Positions 7,612 through 15,500 of a stretch of 22,372 bases of DNA are shown here, one piece after another. Source of the stretch: Candidatus Segatella intestinihominis (GTDB lineage Bacteria; Bacteroidota; Bacteroidia; Bacteroidales; Bacteroidaceae); contig URLG01000044.1 in NCBI GenBank assembly GCA_900548535.1, positions 1 to 22,372 on the forward strand, given 5' to 3'. The position numbers and the translations under genes were made by a program. The notes under the pieces were generated by a model. That model saw only the letters and a program-made list of their open reading frames with translations. It was not told where the DNA came from and did no database searches. Positions within the stretch are counted from its first letter, which is position 1. Every line of letters begins with the position of its first letter.

Positions 7612-9795
7612 ATGAAAAAGTCTTTTCTAATTACTCTATTGATGGTAGCAGCGTCTGTCGGCGTTCAAGCTCAGGGGCTGAAATTGAATTTGAATGGCGT
7701 GAACTATGAGACCTTGACTGATTCTACAGCCAAGGTTGCTAACTGTGCTGCGTATGGCGATGTTATCGTTTCTGGTCATGTTAAGATTAAGCGCAAGATA
7801 TACAAGGTGGTTGAGATCGCTCCACAAGCCTTCGCTGCTAATTCTGTAGGAGTGGGCGTAAGTACAGTTACGTTGCCTGAGACCCTGGAGAAGATTGGTG
7901 AGTCTGCATTTAAGGAAGCTCCTCTCACCAAGATAGAGATTCCTAGCTCTGTTACAGAGATTGGGGATATGGCTTTCTATAACTGTAAGTCTTTGGCAGA
8001 TGTGAAACTTTCCACTTCCCTCAAGACTATTGGTTATAGCGTTTTCAGTGGCTGTTCTGCATTGCAAAATGTTGTGATTCCTAGCTCTGTCACTTCTATT
8101 GGTGAATTGGCTTTCGAGGCTAGTGGCTTGCTGAGCGTAACCGTTCCAAATTCGGTTACCTCTATCGGCGCTGGCGCTTTCTATCATTGCAGTAGTTTGG
8201 AGACGGTGGTTGTTCCTAATTCTGTCAAGAAATTAGGATCTAATTGCTTTCAGTATTGTGATAAACTGAAGAGTCTCACCTTGCCTGATGCAGAACCTGA
8301 GCGCTTGTATCCATCCAAGGAAAACTTCTTGAGTTCTTCTACCGACTATAGCTATGGTTTCAAGGGATCTTCTCTTGTCGAGATTAAAGGCAACACTTCT
8401 GCATCCTGCCCTCAGTTTGCCGTCAAGGACATTCTCTCTCTTACCAAGGAATATGCAGAGTATCCTTATGTGTCAAGTCCTTTTGCCAAGAACAATTTGC
8501 GTCGCATTGTCAAGTCTTTTAGTTATGTGGCGCATGACCAAGTGAACAGTCGTATGGCTGATTGGCAGAAAAAGAAGGAATACGAGACACCGGAGCAGTG
8601 GAGAAGTCGAGTCACTGTAGAGAATCGTAGTAAGAAACTCAAGGAGGTGATTGATGAGGTAAGAAAAAACTATATTGCTTCGTTAACTCGTAGCCAGGTA
8701 ACAGGCACGTTGGGTGCTTATGACACGGATTATGGTACTTATCCTGTTAAGATAGAAGGCATGGGTACAGTCTATGCCAAAGTAGCGCCAGAAGAGGCAG
8801 AAGAGTTTAAAAACTATTGGAACAGCGTAGTTGTTTTGCCAGAGTATGGTGTGAAGGATGACCAAGTGGCTATTCTGTCTTGTACTTTCCGCCTTGGCGA
8901 TAAGACTTATCAGACGGCTACTAGCTATACCAATGATAATTCAGATGAGTTCTTGGCTAATCTTCCTCCTTTGGATGTAAATCTAGGGGGAGCAAAGGAA
9001 GCTGCTGTTGTGGTGGATAATTCCCTTGACATTGATGTGCCAGAGGTGGCAGCAACCAATACTAAGACCTTTGCAGTCATCATAGGAAATGAGAACTATC
9101 AGCGTGTCACTAAGGTCAATTACGCCCTGAATGATGCCAAGACCTTTGCTACATATTGCGAGAAGACTTTGGGCATTCCTGTATCTAACATACGTAGCTA
9201 TACAGATGCCACCTATGGTACTATGCTCTCAGCGTTAGATGATATCAAGAGTATCGGGTCGGCATATAATGGCGACTTGAATGTCATCTTCTATTATGCT
9301 GGTCATGGCGTGCCTAATGAGGCTGAGAAAAATGCATATCTTTTGCCTATTGATGCTGATGGTCAGCATACGGAGGTATGCTTGAGTACCAAGCGACTTT
9401 ATGATACACTCAATCAGTTGAATGCCCATCAGGTTATCGTCTTTATGGATGCCTGTTTTAGTGGAGCACAGCGTGGTGAGGGTATGCTAGCTTCTGCACG
9501 TGGCGTGGCATTAAAGGCCAAGGCTGATGTTCCTCAAGGTAATACTATCGTGTTTAGCGCAGCTACTGGCGATGAGACAGCCTATCCATACAAGGAAAAG
9601 GGACATGGACTCTTTACCTATTATCTCTTGAAGAAGTTGCAGGAGACAAAGGGTGATGTAACCTTGGGCGAGTTAGGCAACTATGTCAATCTGGAAGTGC
9701 GTAAGCAGTCGGTTGTTATCAACCATAAGAGCCAGACTCCAACTGTTATCCCTTCTGTAGGTATGCAGGGATGGGAGAGCATGAAGTTGAGATAA
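7612..9795 (+). CDS. Secreted BspA-type LRR protein with C-terminal caspase-like peptidase
   Basis: A 727-residue protein with a signal peptide (MKKSFLITLLMVAASVGVQA, cleavage before QGLKL). Residues about 65-225 hold roughly six BspA-type leucine-rich repeats of about 23 residues, with recurring SVTSIG..AF..C..L and V.IP.SV patterns. A charged middle region (about 300-350) has a WQKKKEYETPEQWRSR segment of a kind I recall from other Bacteroidota caspase-family proteins. The C-terminal peptidase C14 fold (about 483-700) starts FAVIIGNENY and has the catalytic dyad: His565 in YYAGHG and Cys615 in MDACFSG, with the basic-pocket Asp613. Metacaspase-like enzymes cleave after Arg or Lys; substrate and any activation step are unknown. 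There is no visible sorting domain at the C-terminus. It is monocistronic. Confidence 0.9.
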   Translation: MKKSFLITLLMVAASVGVQAQGLKLNLNGVNYETLTDSTAKVANCAAYGDVIVSGHVKIKRKIYKVVEIAPQAFAANSVGVGVSTVTLPETLEKIGESAFKEAPLTKIEIPSSVTEIGDMAFYNCKSLADVKLSTSLKTIGYSVFSGCSALQNVVIPSSVTSIGELAFEASGLLSVTVPNSVTSIGAGAFYHCSSLETVVVPNSVKKLGSNCFQYCDKLKSLTLPDAEPERLYPSKENFLSSSTDYSYGFKGSSLVEIKGNTSASCPQFAVKDILSLTKEYAEYPYVSSPFAKNNLRRIVKSFSYVAHDQVNSRMADWQKKKEYETPEQWRSRVTVENRSKKLKEVIDEVRKNYIASLTRSQVTGTLGAYDTDYGTYPVKIEGMGTVYAKVAPEEAEEFKNYWNSVVVLPEYGVKDDQVAILSCTFRLGDKTYQTATSYTNDNSDEFLANLPPLDVNLGGAKEAAVVVDNSLDIDVPEVAATNTKTFAVIIGNENYQRVTKVNYALNDAKTFATYCEKTLGIPVSNIRSYTDATYGTMLSALDDIKSIGSAYNGDLNVIFYYAGHGVPNEAEKNAYLLPIDADGQHTEVCLSTKRLYDTLNQLNAHQVIVFMDACFSGAQRGEGMLASARGVALKAKADVPQGNTIVFSAATGDETAYPYKEKGHGLFTYYLLKKLQETKGDVTLGELGNYVNLEVRKQSVVINHKSQTPTVIPSVGMQGWESMKLR

Positions 9796-9822
9796 TCACA
9801 TTATTATATATATAATAGTAGC

Positions 9823-9862
9823 ATAACGGTAGCCCTCTATCAGGGGGGCTGCCGTTATTGTG
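9823..9862 (+). terminator. Terminator of the LRR-caspase gene
   Basis: A 13-bp stem, ATAACGGTAGCCC (9823-9835) with GGGCTGCCGTTAT (9846-9858), one G-U pair, 10-base loop, followed by TGTGTAT. The T tail is short, but the stem is long and 27 bases past the stop codon. Confidence 0.75.
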
Positions 9863-9896
9863 TATAATAAGCTTGTTGATGGGGGTATGTCATAAA

Positions 9897-9932
9897 CAAA
9901 AAAAGAGCCACAAATCTTTCGATTTGCAGCTC
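9897..9932 (-). terminator. Terminator of tRNA-Leu
   Basis: On minus, GAGC + GCAAATC-type arms (9905-9932) fold into a stem of GAGC and CAAATC steps with a 2x2 internal mismatch and a TTTC/GAAA tetraloop, followed by seven Ts (9904-9898). It starts 4 bases after the tRNA discriminator base. Confidence 0.8.
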
Positions 9933-9936
9933 CTTG

Positions 9937-10018
9937 TACCCAGACCCGGGATCGAACCGGGATGGATTGCTCCACTGGTGTTTGAGACCAGCGCGTCTAC
10001 CGATTCCGCCATCTGGGC
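9937..10018 (-). tRNA. tRNA-Leu (anticodon CAA)
   Basis: Read on minus this is an 82-base class II tRNA. The acceptor GCCCAGA pairs with TCTGGGT (terminal G-U), the D arm contains GGCGGAATCGGTAGACGC, the anticodon stem is CTGGT/ACCAG with loop CTCAAAC, so the anticodon is CAA, which reads UUG. A long variable arm (TGGA, 4-base loop, TCCA) is typical for leucine. The T arm is CCCGG TTCGATC CCGGG and the discriminator base is A, as leucyl-tRNA synthetase expects. CCA is not encoded. It has its own promoter and terminator. Confidence 0.97.
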
Positions 10019-10029
10019 GATTGCGAGTG

Positions 10030-10060
10030 CAAAGGTACTAATAATTTTTGAACTGACAAA
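10030..10060 (-). promoter_or_regulatory. Promoter of tRNA-Leu
   Basis: On minus, TTTG (10060-10057), a 19-base spacer, then TACCTTTG (10037-10030): an exact Bacteroidota consensus. It is 11 bases before the tRNA 5' end. Confidence 0.85.
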
Positions 10061-10159
10061 CTTTTTGCCATTTTTTTTTCAAAAAACTTGCATTTTATGT
10101 GCTGAAAGGCTAAATTTTTGTTGTATTTATCCCTTTCTATCTTAAAATAGAGAAAAAAC

Positions 10160-10191
10160 TTTGGCTCTTTCGCAGATATTTCCTAACTTTA
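10160..10191 (+). promoter_or_regulatory. Likely promoter of the mannose-1-phosphate guanylyltransferase gene
   Basis: TTTG (10160-10163), a 20-base spacer, then TAACTTTA (10184-10191), which misses the last consensus base. It is 42 bases before the ATG at 10234. Confidence 0.55.
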
Positions 10192-10233
10192 CACTGAAAT
10201 TATAAACAAACAGTAAAACGAACTTTTCAAAAT

Positions 10234-11325
10234 ATGACGAGCAACAAGAATAATTACTATTGCGTGATACTAGCAGGAGGTAAAGGTCGCAGACTTTGGC
10301 CTTGCAGTCGAAGCAACCATCCAAAGCAGTTTATCGACTTCTTTGGAGTAGGGCGTACGCAGTTGCAGCAAACTTATGATAGAATGGCGAAAATACTCCC
10401 AGCTGATCATATTTTCGTCAATACCAACGAGGAATATGTGGATTTGGTCAAGGAACAATTGCCAGAGGTTCCTGCCGAGCGCATCATGGCTGAGCCAATA
10501 CATCGCAACACAGCACCTAGCATGGCTTGGGCTAATCACCGCATCTCTATGCTCAATCCCAATGCTTGCATTATAGCTACTCCTTCCGATCAGGCAATCT
10601 TTAATGAGGAGGCTTTCCGTAATAATGTATTGGAGGGCTTGGCTTTTGTGGAGCAGAATAATCGTTTCTTGACGATGGGAGTCAAGCCTACACGTCCAGA
10701 ACCTGGTTATGGTTATATACAGTTGGGCGATAATGTGGGTGATGGATTGTATACGGTGCAGTCGTTTACCGAAAAACCTGAGCGTGACTTTGCCAAAATA
10801 TTCGTGGAGAGCGGTGAGTTCTATTGGAACACGGGTCTCTTCCTGAGCAATGTGAGCTATCTGCGTGAGTGCTTCTCCAATTTGCTGCCTCCAGTGCTTC
10901 GCAATTACGATCAGCAATATCCAGAGTTCAGCATCGAGACGGAGAATGCCTATATGAAGGAGAGCTTCTCTTCTTATCCTAACATCTCTGTGGATTTCGG
11001 CATCTTGGATAAGCCAGGCAATGTTTGCATGATGAAGTGTGACTTTGGTTGGGCTGATTTGGGCACATGGCATAGTATCTATGAGGCGATGCAGAAGAGC
11101 GAGGACGATAATGTGATTATTGACAGCGATGTGATGATGGAGAATTGTCACAACAATGTGGTGAAATTGCCTAAGGGCAAGCTAGCCGTGCTCAATGGCT
11201 TGGATGGCTTCATCGTGGCAGAGAAGGACAATGTCTTGCTTATTTGCAAGAAGCAAGATTCTTCTGCCTTGGTAAGAAAGTATGTAAATGAGGTGCAAAT
11301 TAAGAAAGGTGAGGAGTTTATTTAA
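10234..11325 (+). CDS. manC: Mannose-1-phosphate guanylyltransferase (GDP-mannose pyrophosphorylase)
   Basis: A 363-residue cytosolic nucleotidyltransferase that makes GDP-mannose from GTP and mannose-1-phosphate for glycan, capsule or GDP-fucose synthesis. It shows the nucleotide-binding start VILAGGKGRRLWP followed by SRSNHPKQF, then EPIHRNTAPS, TPSDQ, GVKPTRPEPGYGYI, FTEKP, FYWNTGLF and CDFGWADLGTW, in the order of this family. It is the short form: it lacks the C-terminal phosphomannose isomerase domain found in the roughly 470-residue bifunctional ManC. No other sugar-nucleotide gene is adjacent. The stop codon lies inside the terminator stem-loop. Confidence 0.94.
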   Translation: MTSNKNNYYCVILAGGKGRRLWPCSRSNHPKQFIDFFGVGRTQLQQTYDRMAKILPADHIFVNTNEEYVDLVKEQLPEVPAERIMAEPIHRNTAPSMAWANHRISMLNPNACIIATPSDQAIFNEEAFRNNVLEGLAFVEQNNRFLTMGVKPTRPEPGYGYIQLGDNVGDGLYTVQSFTEKPERDFAKIFVESGEFYWNTGLFLSNVSYLRECFSNLLPPVLRNYDQQYPEFSIETENAYMKESFSSYPNISVDFGILDKPGNVCMMKCDFGWADLGTWHSIYEAMQKSEDDNVIIDSDVMMENCHNNVVKLPKGKLAVLNGLDGFIVAEKDNVLLICKKQDSSALVRKYVNEVQIKKGEEFI

Positions 11326-11346
11326 CTCCCCACCTTATTTTATATA
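11308..11346. terminator. Bidirectional terminator between manC and HIT gene
   Basis: GGTG-A-GGAGTT (11308-11318) pairs with AACTCC-C-CACC (11324-11334) around a 5-base loop that contains the start of the manC stop codon. It is followed by TTATTTT on plus and by TTTCTTAATTT on minus. A second possible hairpin, ACCTTATT (11332-11339) with AATAAGGT (11350-11357), overlaps its right arm, so the two stems are mutually exclusive. Confidence 0.75.
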
Positions 11347-11363
11347 TATAATAAGGTTTATGA

Positions 11364-11765
11364 TTAGAGCTTCTTGAACTCAGCATAAATCTTATCTGAA
11401 ATCTCCTTAAACTCTTCCTCTGAAAGCTTGAGGTGATCCTTGCGGAAGTTGACATCAGCCTCGCTGTTCATAGGGATGAGGTGGATGTGAGCGTGAGGAA
11501 CCTCCAAGCCCAATACTACCTGAGCCACCTTCTTGCAAGGGAAGGCTGCCTTGATAGCCTTAGCCACCTTCTTAGCGAATACCTCAAACTCAGCCAAGTC
11601 CTCGTCCTCCATATCGAAGATGTAGTCTACCTCTTTGCGAGGGATTACTAAGGTGTGACCCTTGCCGATAGGGCTGATGTCGAGGAATGCATAAAACTTG
11701 TCACTCTCAGCGCACTTGTAGCTAGGAATCTCTCCTGCTGCAATCTTTGAAAAAATGCTTGCCAT
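11364..11765 (-). CDS. HIT family (histidine triad) hydrolase
   Basis: A 133-residue histidine-triad protein of the Hint type. These small cytosolic enzymes hydrolyse phosphoramidate or phosphoanhydride bonds on AMP or GMP. The family start IFSKIAAGEIPSY, the middle DISPIGKGHTLVIPR and the triad HAHIHLIP (His91, His93, His95) are all present. The physiological substrate is not known for most members. It lies downstream of greA in the same direction, but a strong hairpin sits between them and I see no TAnnTTTG box directly upstream, so its transcription may depend on incomplete termination after greA. Confidence 0.93.
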   Translation of the reverse strand: MASIFSKIAAGEIPSYKCAESDKFYAFLDISPIGKGHTLVIPRKEVDYIFDMEDEDLAEFEVFAKKVAKAIKAAFPCKKVAQVVLGLEVPHAHIHLIPMNSEADVNFRKDHLKLSEEEFKEISDKIYAEFKKL

Positions 11766-11810
11766 AGTTGTATGATATTTAATGTGTTTATATGTCGTTT
11801 TGGATTATAG

Positions 11811-11868
11811 CAAAAAAGGAACTGTCATACAGGCTCTTATGGAGTCTGTATGATGGTTCCTTCTTTTG
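11811..11868 (-). terminator. Terminator of greA
   Basis: A 15-bp stem with two wobble pairs, GGAACTGTCATACAG (11818-11832) with CTGTATGATGGTTCC (11846-11860), and a 13-base loop. On minus it is followed by six Ts (11817-11812). The plus side also ends TTCTTTT, so it could work both ways. It is 10 bases past the greA stop. Confidence 0.85.
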
Positions 11869-11870
11869 TC

Positions 11871-12338
11871 TTATTCGAATGAAATCTTGTCGATGCGGAG
11901 CTTGATGATACCACGAGGTATCTTGATCTCAGCCACTTCGCCTACCTTCTTGTTGAGCAAGCCCTGTGCGATAGGGGTCTTGATAGAAATCTTGCCCTCC
12001 TTGAGGTTAGCCTCGCTCTCGCTCACGATGGTATAGGTCATCTTAGCCTTGTTGGCCATATTGGTCATCTCCACCTTTGACATAATCTGTACGCAGTCGG
12101 TGCTGAGCTGCTTGGTGTCGATGATTTTAGCCTCGGCAATGGTGAGCTTGATGCGGTTGATCTTATCTTCTAGATGAGCCTGAGCCTCCTTGGCGGCATC
12201 ATACTCAGAGTTCTCACTCAAATCACCCTTGTCTCGGGCTTCAGCAATTGCGGCAGATGCCTTAGGGCGCTCTACAGTAACGAGCTGTTTCAGCTCAGCT
12301 ACGAGTTTGTCGTAGCCTTCTTGTGACATGTAAGCCAT
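11871..12338 (-). CDS. greA: Transcription elongation factor GreA
   Basis: A 155-residue factor that enters the RNA polymerase secondary channel and stimulates cleavage of backtracked RNA. The N-terminal coiled coil carries the acidic tip GDLSENSEYDAAKE (Asp39, Glu42), which marks GreA/GreB activity, and the C-terminal FKBP-like domain ends RIDKISFE. ATG 12338 is chosen because it gives the conserved start MAYMSQEGYDKL; the frame stays open to a GTG at 12425, but that extension is unlike any GreA and runs through a hairpin. The leader upstream holds a promoter and a terminator-like hairpin. Confidence 0.95.
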   Translation of the reverse strand: MAYMSQEGYDKLVAELKQLVTVERPKASAAIAEARDKGDLSENSEYDAAKEAQAHLEDKINRIKLTIAEAKIIDTKQLSTDCVQIMSKVEMTNMANKAKMTYTIVSESEANLKEGKISIKTPIAQGLLNKKVGEVAEIKIPRGIIKLRIDKISFE

Positions 12339-12389
12339 AATCCTTTTTGTTGTTTTGTTTAATGTTATTAATAATATGTTTGCTAGAGG

Positions 12390-12431
12390 CATAAAAAATA
12401 AAGAATTCCAGTGCCAGCTTAGCACCGGAAT
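12390..12431 (-). terminator. Terminator-like hairpin in the greA leader
   Basis: On minus, ATTCC-G-GTGC (12431-12423) pairs with GCAC-T-GGAAT (12414-12405) around a 7-base loop, with one internal mismatch, followed by TCTTTATTTTTT (12404-12393). It lies about 47 bases after the predicted greA start site and 54 bases before the greA ATG. It could attenuate greA, release a short leader RNA, or terminate helicase readthrough. Confidence 0.65.
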
Positions 12432-12483
12432 CCCATATCTATATGATTTCTCTATTTTCTTCTTATTTATTTCTTTTCGGTTG

Positions 12484-12515
12484 CAAAGGTAGGACTTTAT
12501 TTTGGTATTGCCAAA
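12484..12515 (-). promoter_or_regulatory. Promoter of greA
   Basis: On minus, TTTG (12515-12512), a 20-base spacer, then TACCTTTG (12491-12484), an exact consensus. The predicted leader is about 140 bases, the longest in the window, and it contains the hairpin at 12405-12431. Confidence 0.8.
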
Positions 12516-12533
12516 CTTTTTCGATTAAATTTC

Positions 12534-15500
12534 TCAAAATGAGTTGTTTTTGTTGAAACATCCTCCTTTTCCCTTCACATACAGCATCAATTCGTTAAAT
12601 ATCTGATTATTGCAAAGTATCTCTGGATTGCCAGTCATAATCATCTGCTTGCGGGCTCTCGTGATAGCCACATTCAGCTTGCGGTCGATGATGGTTCCAT
12701 CTTCCACAAAACTGTTGCCGGCAAGGAAATCGAGCTGCCAGATGTTCTGAATGGTAAAGCTGTAGATGATGACATCTCGCTGGCTGCCTTGGTATCGCTC
12801 CACAGTGTCGATGCTTATCTTCTCCAGTTCGGGAATGCCGAGCTTCTCAATGCCTTTGCGCACCATGGCTATCTGGTTGCGATAAGGCACGATGACGCCC
12901 ACCGTCTTCTGACAGTCGAAGCGGTCGCCATAGAAACGATGGATGCGGCGCAGCATATCTACCACGATGTCTGCCTCGTTGGCATTGATCTTGTCTGATA
13001 CATTCGGCTCCTTGCAGAATGCCGATGGCAGGAAGAGCATGCGGTGCTCCTTGAGCATATCGTCGAGGGCATCTTCTGAGGGGAGGGTATATGACAGCTC
13101 CGTCTCCAGCTGGTGTGGACAAGGCACGGGCTCCAGTTGCTCCCTTTGGTAGAACATCTTGTTGGGGAACTCGGCTATGTCGGGATGCATTCTGCCTTGG
13201 CGGCGCAAGATGCCGATAAAGTCGGTTCTCTCCTCATGGTCCTCCCAATGGATGAGACGATCGAAGAGGGAGTTGCGGCAGTTGGTGAGGCAGATGTCTT
13301 GCAAGATGCTCATGTCGATGACGGCTCCTGGCTGACGGTCGTTGATGGTAGGGATGGCAGAATCCTTCTCGCTCTGTTGCACCACGGCGGGTAGCTGCTT
13401 GTAATCACCGATGAGGATAAACTTATCCACAGCTGATAGCAAACCTACAAGATTGGGTTCCAATATCTGGCTCGACTCGTCGATGATGGCGAGTTTGAAG
13501 TGCTTCAGATTGAAGATGAATGGCTTGGAGGTCATCATCGAAGTGGTGCCTACGATAACACGTGTGCCTATGATATATTGCTTGATGGCTTCGAGCTTCG
13601 GGCAGTTCTTGATGGTTTTCTCTATCAGATAAGGGCGGAATCGCTCATCGCAAGAGTATTCGCTGCCCAAGCGGAGGAAAGGAATGCCACTGTCCACCAA
13701 CATCTCGCAGATCTCATCCACGGCTCTGTTGGTATAACTCATCAAGAGGATGGAGGAGTTGGTTCTATCATTTAATGCCTCTTCCACCATAAACTTCAGG
13801 GCACGACTGGTCTTGCCTGTTCCTGGAGGTCCCACGAGCAGGAAGTAATCCTGGGCTTGCTTGGCACGCAGGATGATGTCGTCGAGCACATCGTCATAAT
13901 GCTTGGTGAGCGTGAGCGAGGTGTCACGGCGTGGTGGGCGCTGACCTAATAGCAGGTCTCTCTTCTCCTTTGGGGCGCAGATAAACTGGTGCAGATTGCG
14001 TATGCTACCGCCTGTACTTGCATCTGTAGTTCCGTGCTCGATGGCGTATGGCAGGTTCATCTCGAAGATGTCGGCATTCTGCTGACCGTCGTTCAGGTGT
14101 ACCACAATCTCATGCGAATGTATCTCTTGCAATACACCTTTATGTAATATAGCCTTTCTTACGTCGGGTTCTTCTTTCAATTTATAGGTATAGAGATACA
14201 CCATGTCGCCGATGCGGAAGTTGGGCAGGAAATCCTTGCCTTGGTCGGGTACGCTCAGGGTGATGGTATCATAACCTGCGCCCTCGCCACTCATCTCTTT
14301 CTTGATGATATGGAGGTCGGTATAGATGTTGCCGGCATCCTTCTTCTCGGCAAGCGGCATAGTCCAGAGGTCGCTGCTCGATGTGTTGGTGCCTTCTTGT
14401 GCTCCTACCTTGGATATCATCTGCTCTCGGAGCACAAAGGTCATCATGCGGCAGAAGTAGGCTTCTTCCAAGGGAGATAGGGTGTGCAAAGGGTCGGTGA
14501 TGGCGGCGAGTCGAGGTTTCAGATACTTGTTGTAGAAGAAATCCTGCGCCCCTGCTACATTTAATACATCGGGAGTGAATTCATCGAGGGCATGCTCGAA
14601 TCCCTCTCTGGCTATCTCGAAGGAGGCGGCAACGAGTTGGTTGCGGTATTCTATCGCCTCACGGAATAGTTTTTGGTAGTAAGCCACTACCATCAGTCCG
14701 TTTTGTGGCTGATATTTGGAGTAGAGCAGACGGATGTTTACTGCATTATTGTTCAACTTGAAGTTGTGCTGCAATACGCCGTAGTAGAGCAAGAGCTGTA
14801 CATAGTGAGGCTCCAGTTGGTAACTGTGATAATCGGGATCTACCTGATGGGTCTCGATGTTCATGTTCCTGCCCGATTTCTGCTCCACCAAGAGCTTGCA
14901 GTCGGTGGTCATGAGATCGACACGGCCTTGAATGCCAAGAGCTTCGCAAACGAAGGATGGCTCCAAGATGGCTTTCTTACGGTCGTAGATGCCCTCGCCA
15001 CGCATGCCGTTCATCTGGGCTTGCGAGGCGGTGCGAGGGAAGAGAATGTCCACTACCTGCTGTAGGTTGAAAGCTTGCAGGTTGGCATCGGTATAGAATT
15101 TCTTGCCGTCGAAGTAAGGACAGGTGCAGAACTCCAATGCCTTTTCTCGGAAATTGCTCTTCACGGTCTCGTTCACCTGATACTTGCCATGGCAGTTGAT
15201 GATGTCGTCCAGGGCTGCGCCGGCAAAGTTACCCAGCAGGGTAGCTTGGGTATTGGCACGAGGCTTCATCAAGTTGAGCAGATAGAGCAGGGGATGATGA
15301 CCGTAAGTCGTAAAGCAGGCGGCGATGCTACTGATGTCCACCAGATAGTCGGGCTCTACCACGATGAGTCGAGGGGTGATGATGGGCTGGCGCACTTGGC
15401 AGTCGAGCAGGTTGAGCTGCATGCCTTCTCTCATGATTTCGCAGAGATAGGTATGGTCGATGTGGTTGTCGTCGTCCTTGAGTTGAACCAAGTATTCCTC

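Noticed and set aside
7612..8290. The repeated segments in the LRR gene as a DNA repeat array
   Set aside because: The repeats are at protein level (about 23 residues each) and diverged in DNA; they are leucine-rich repeats, not a CRISPR or tandem DNA array.
9858..10145. A 95-codon plus-strand open frame reading VPRPGIEPGW
   Set aside because: It is the antisense of tRNA-Leu, a well-known source of false proteins; the tRNA folds fully and has its own promoter and terminator.
12339..12425. In-frame N-terminal extension of greA from GTG 12425
   Set aside because: The added residues do not resemble GreA and the codons run through the leader hairpin; MAYMSQEGYDKL is the conserved start.
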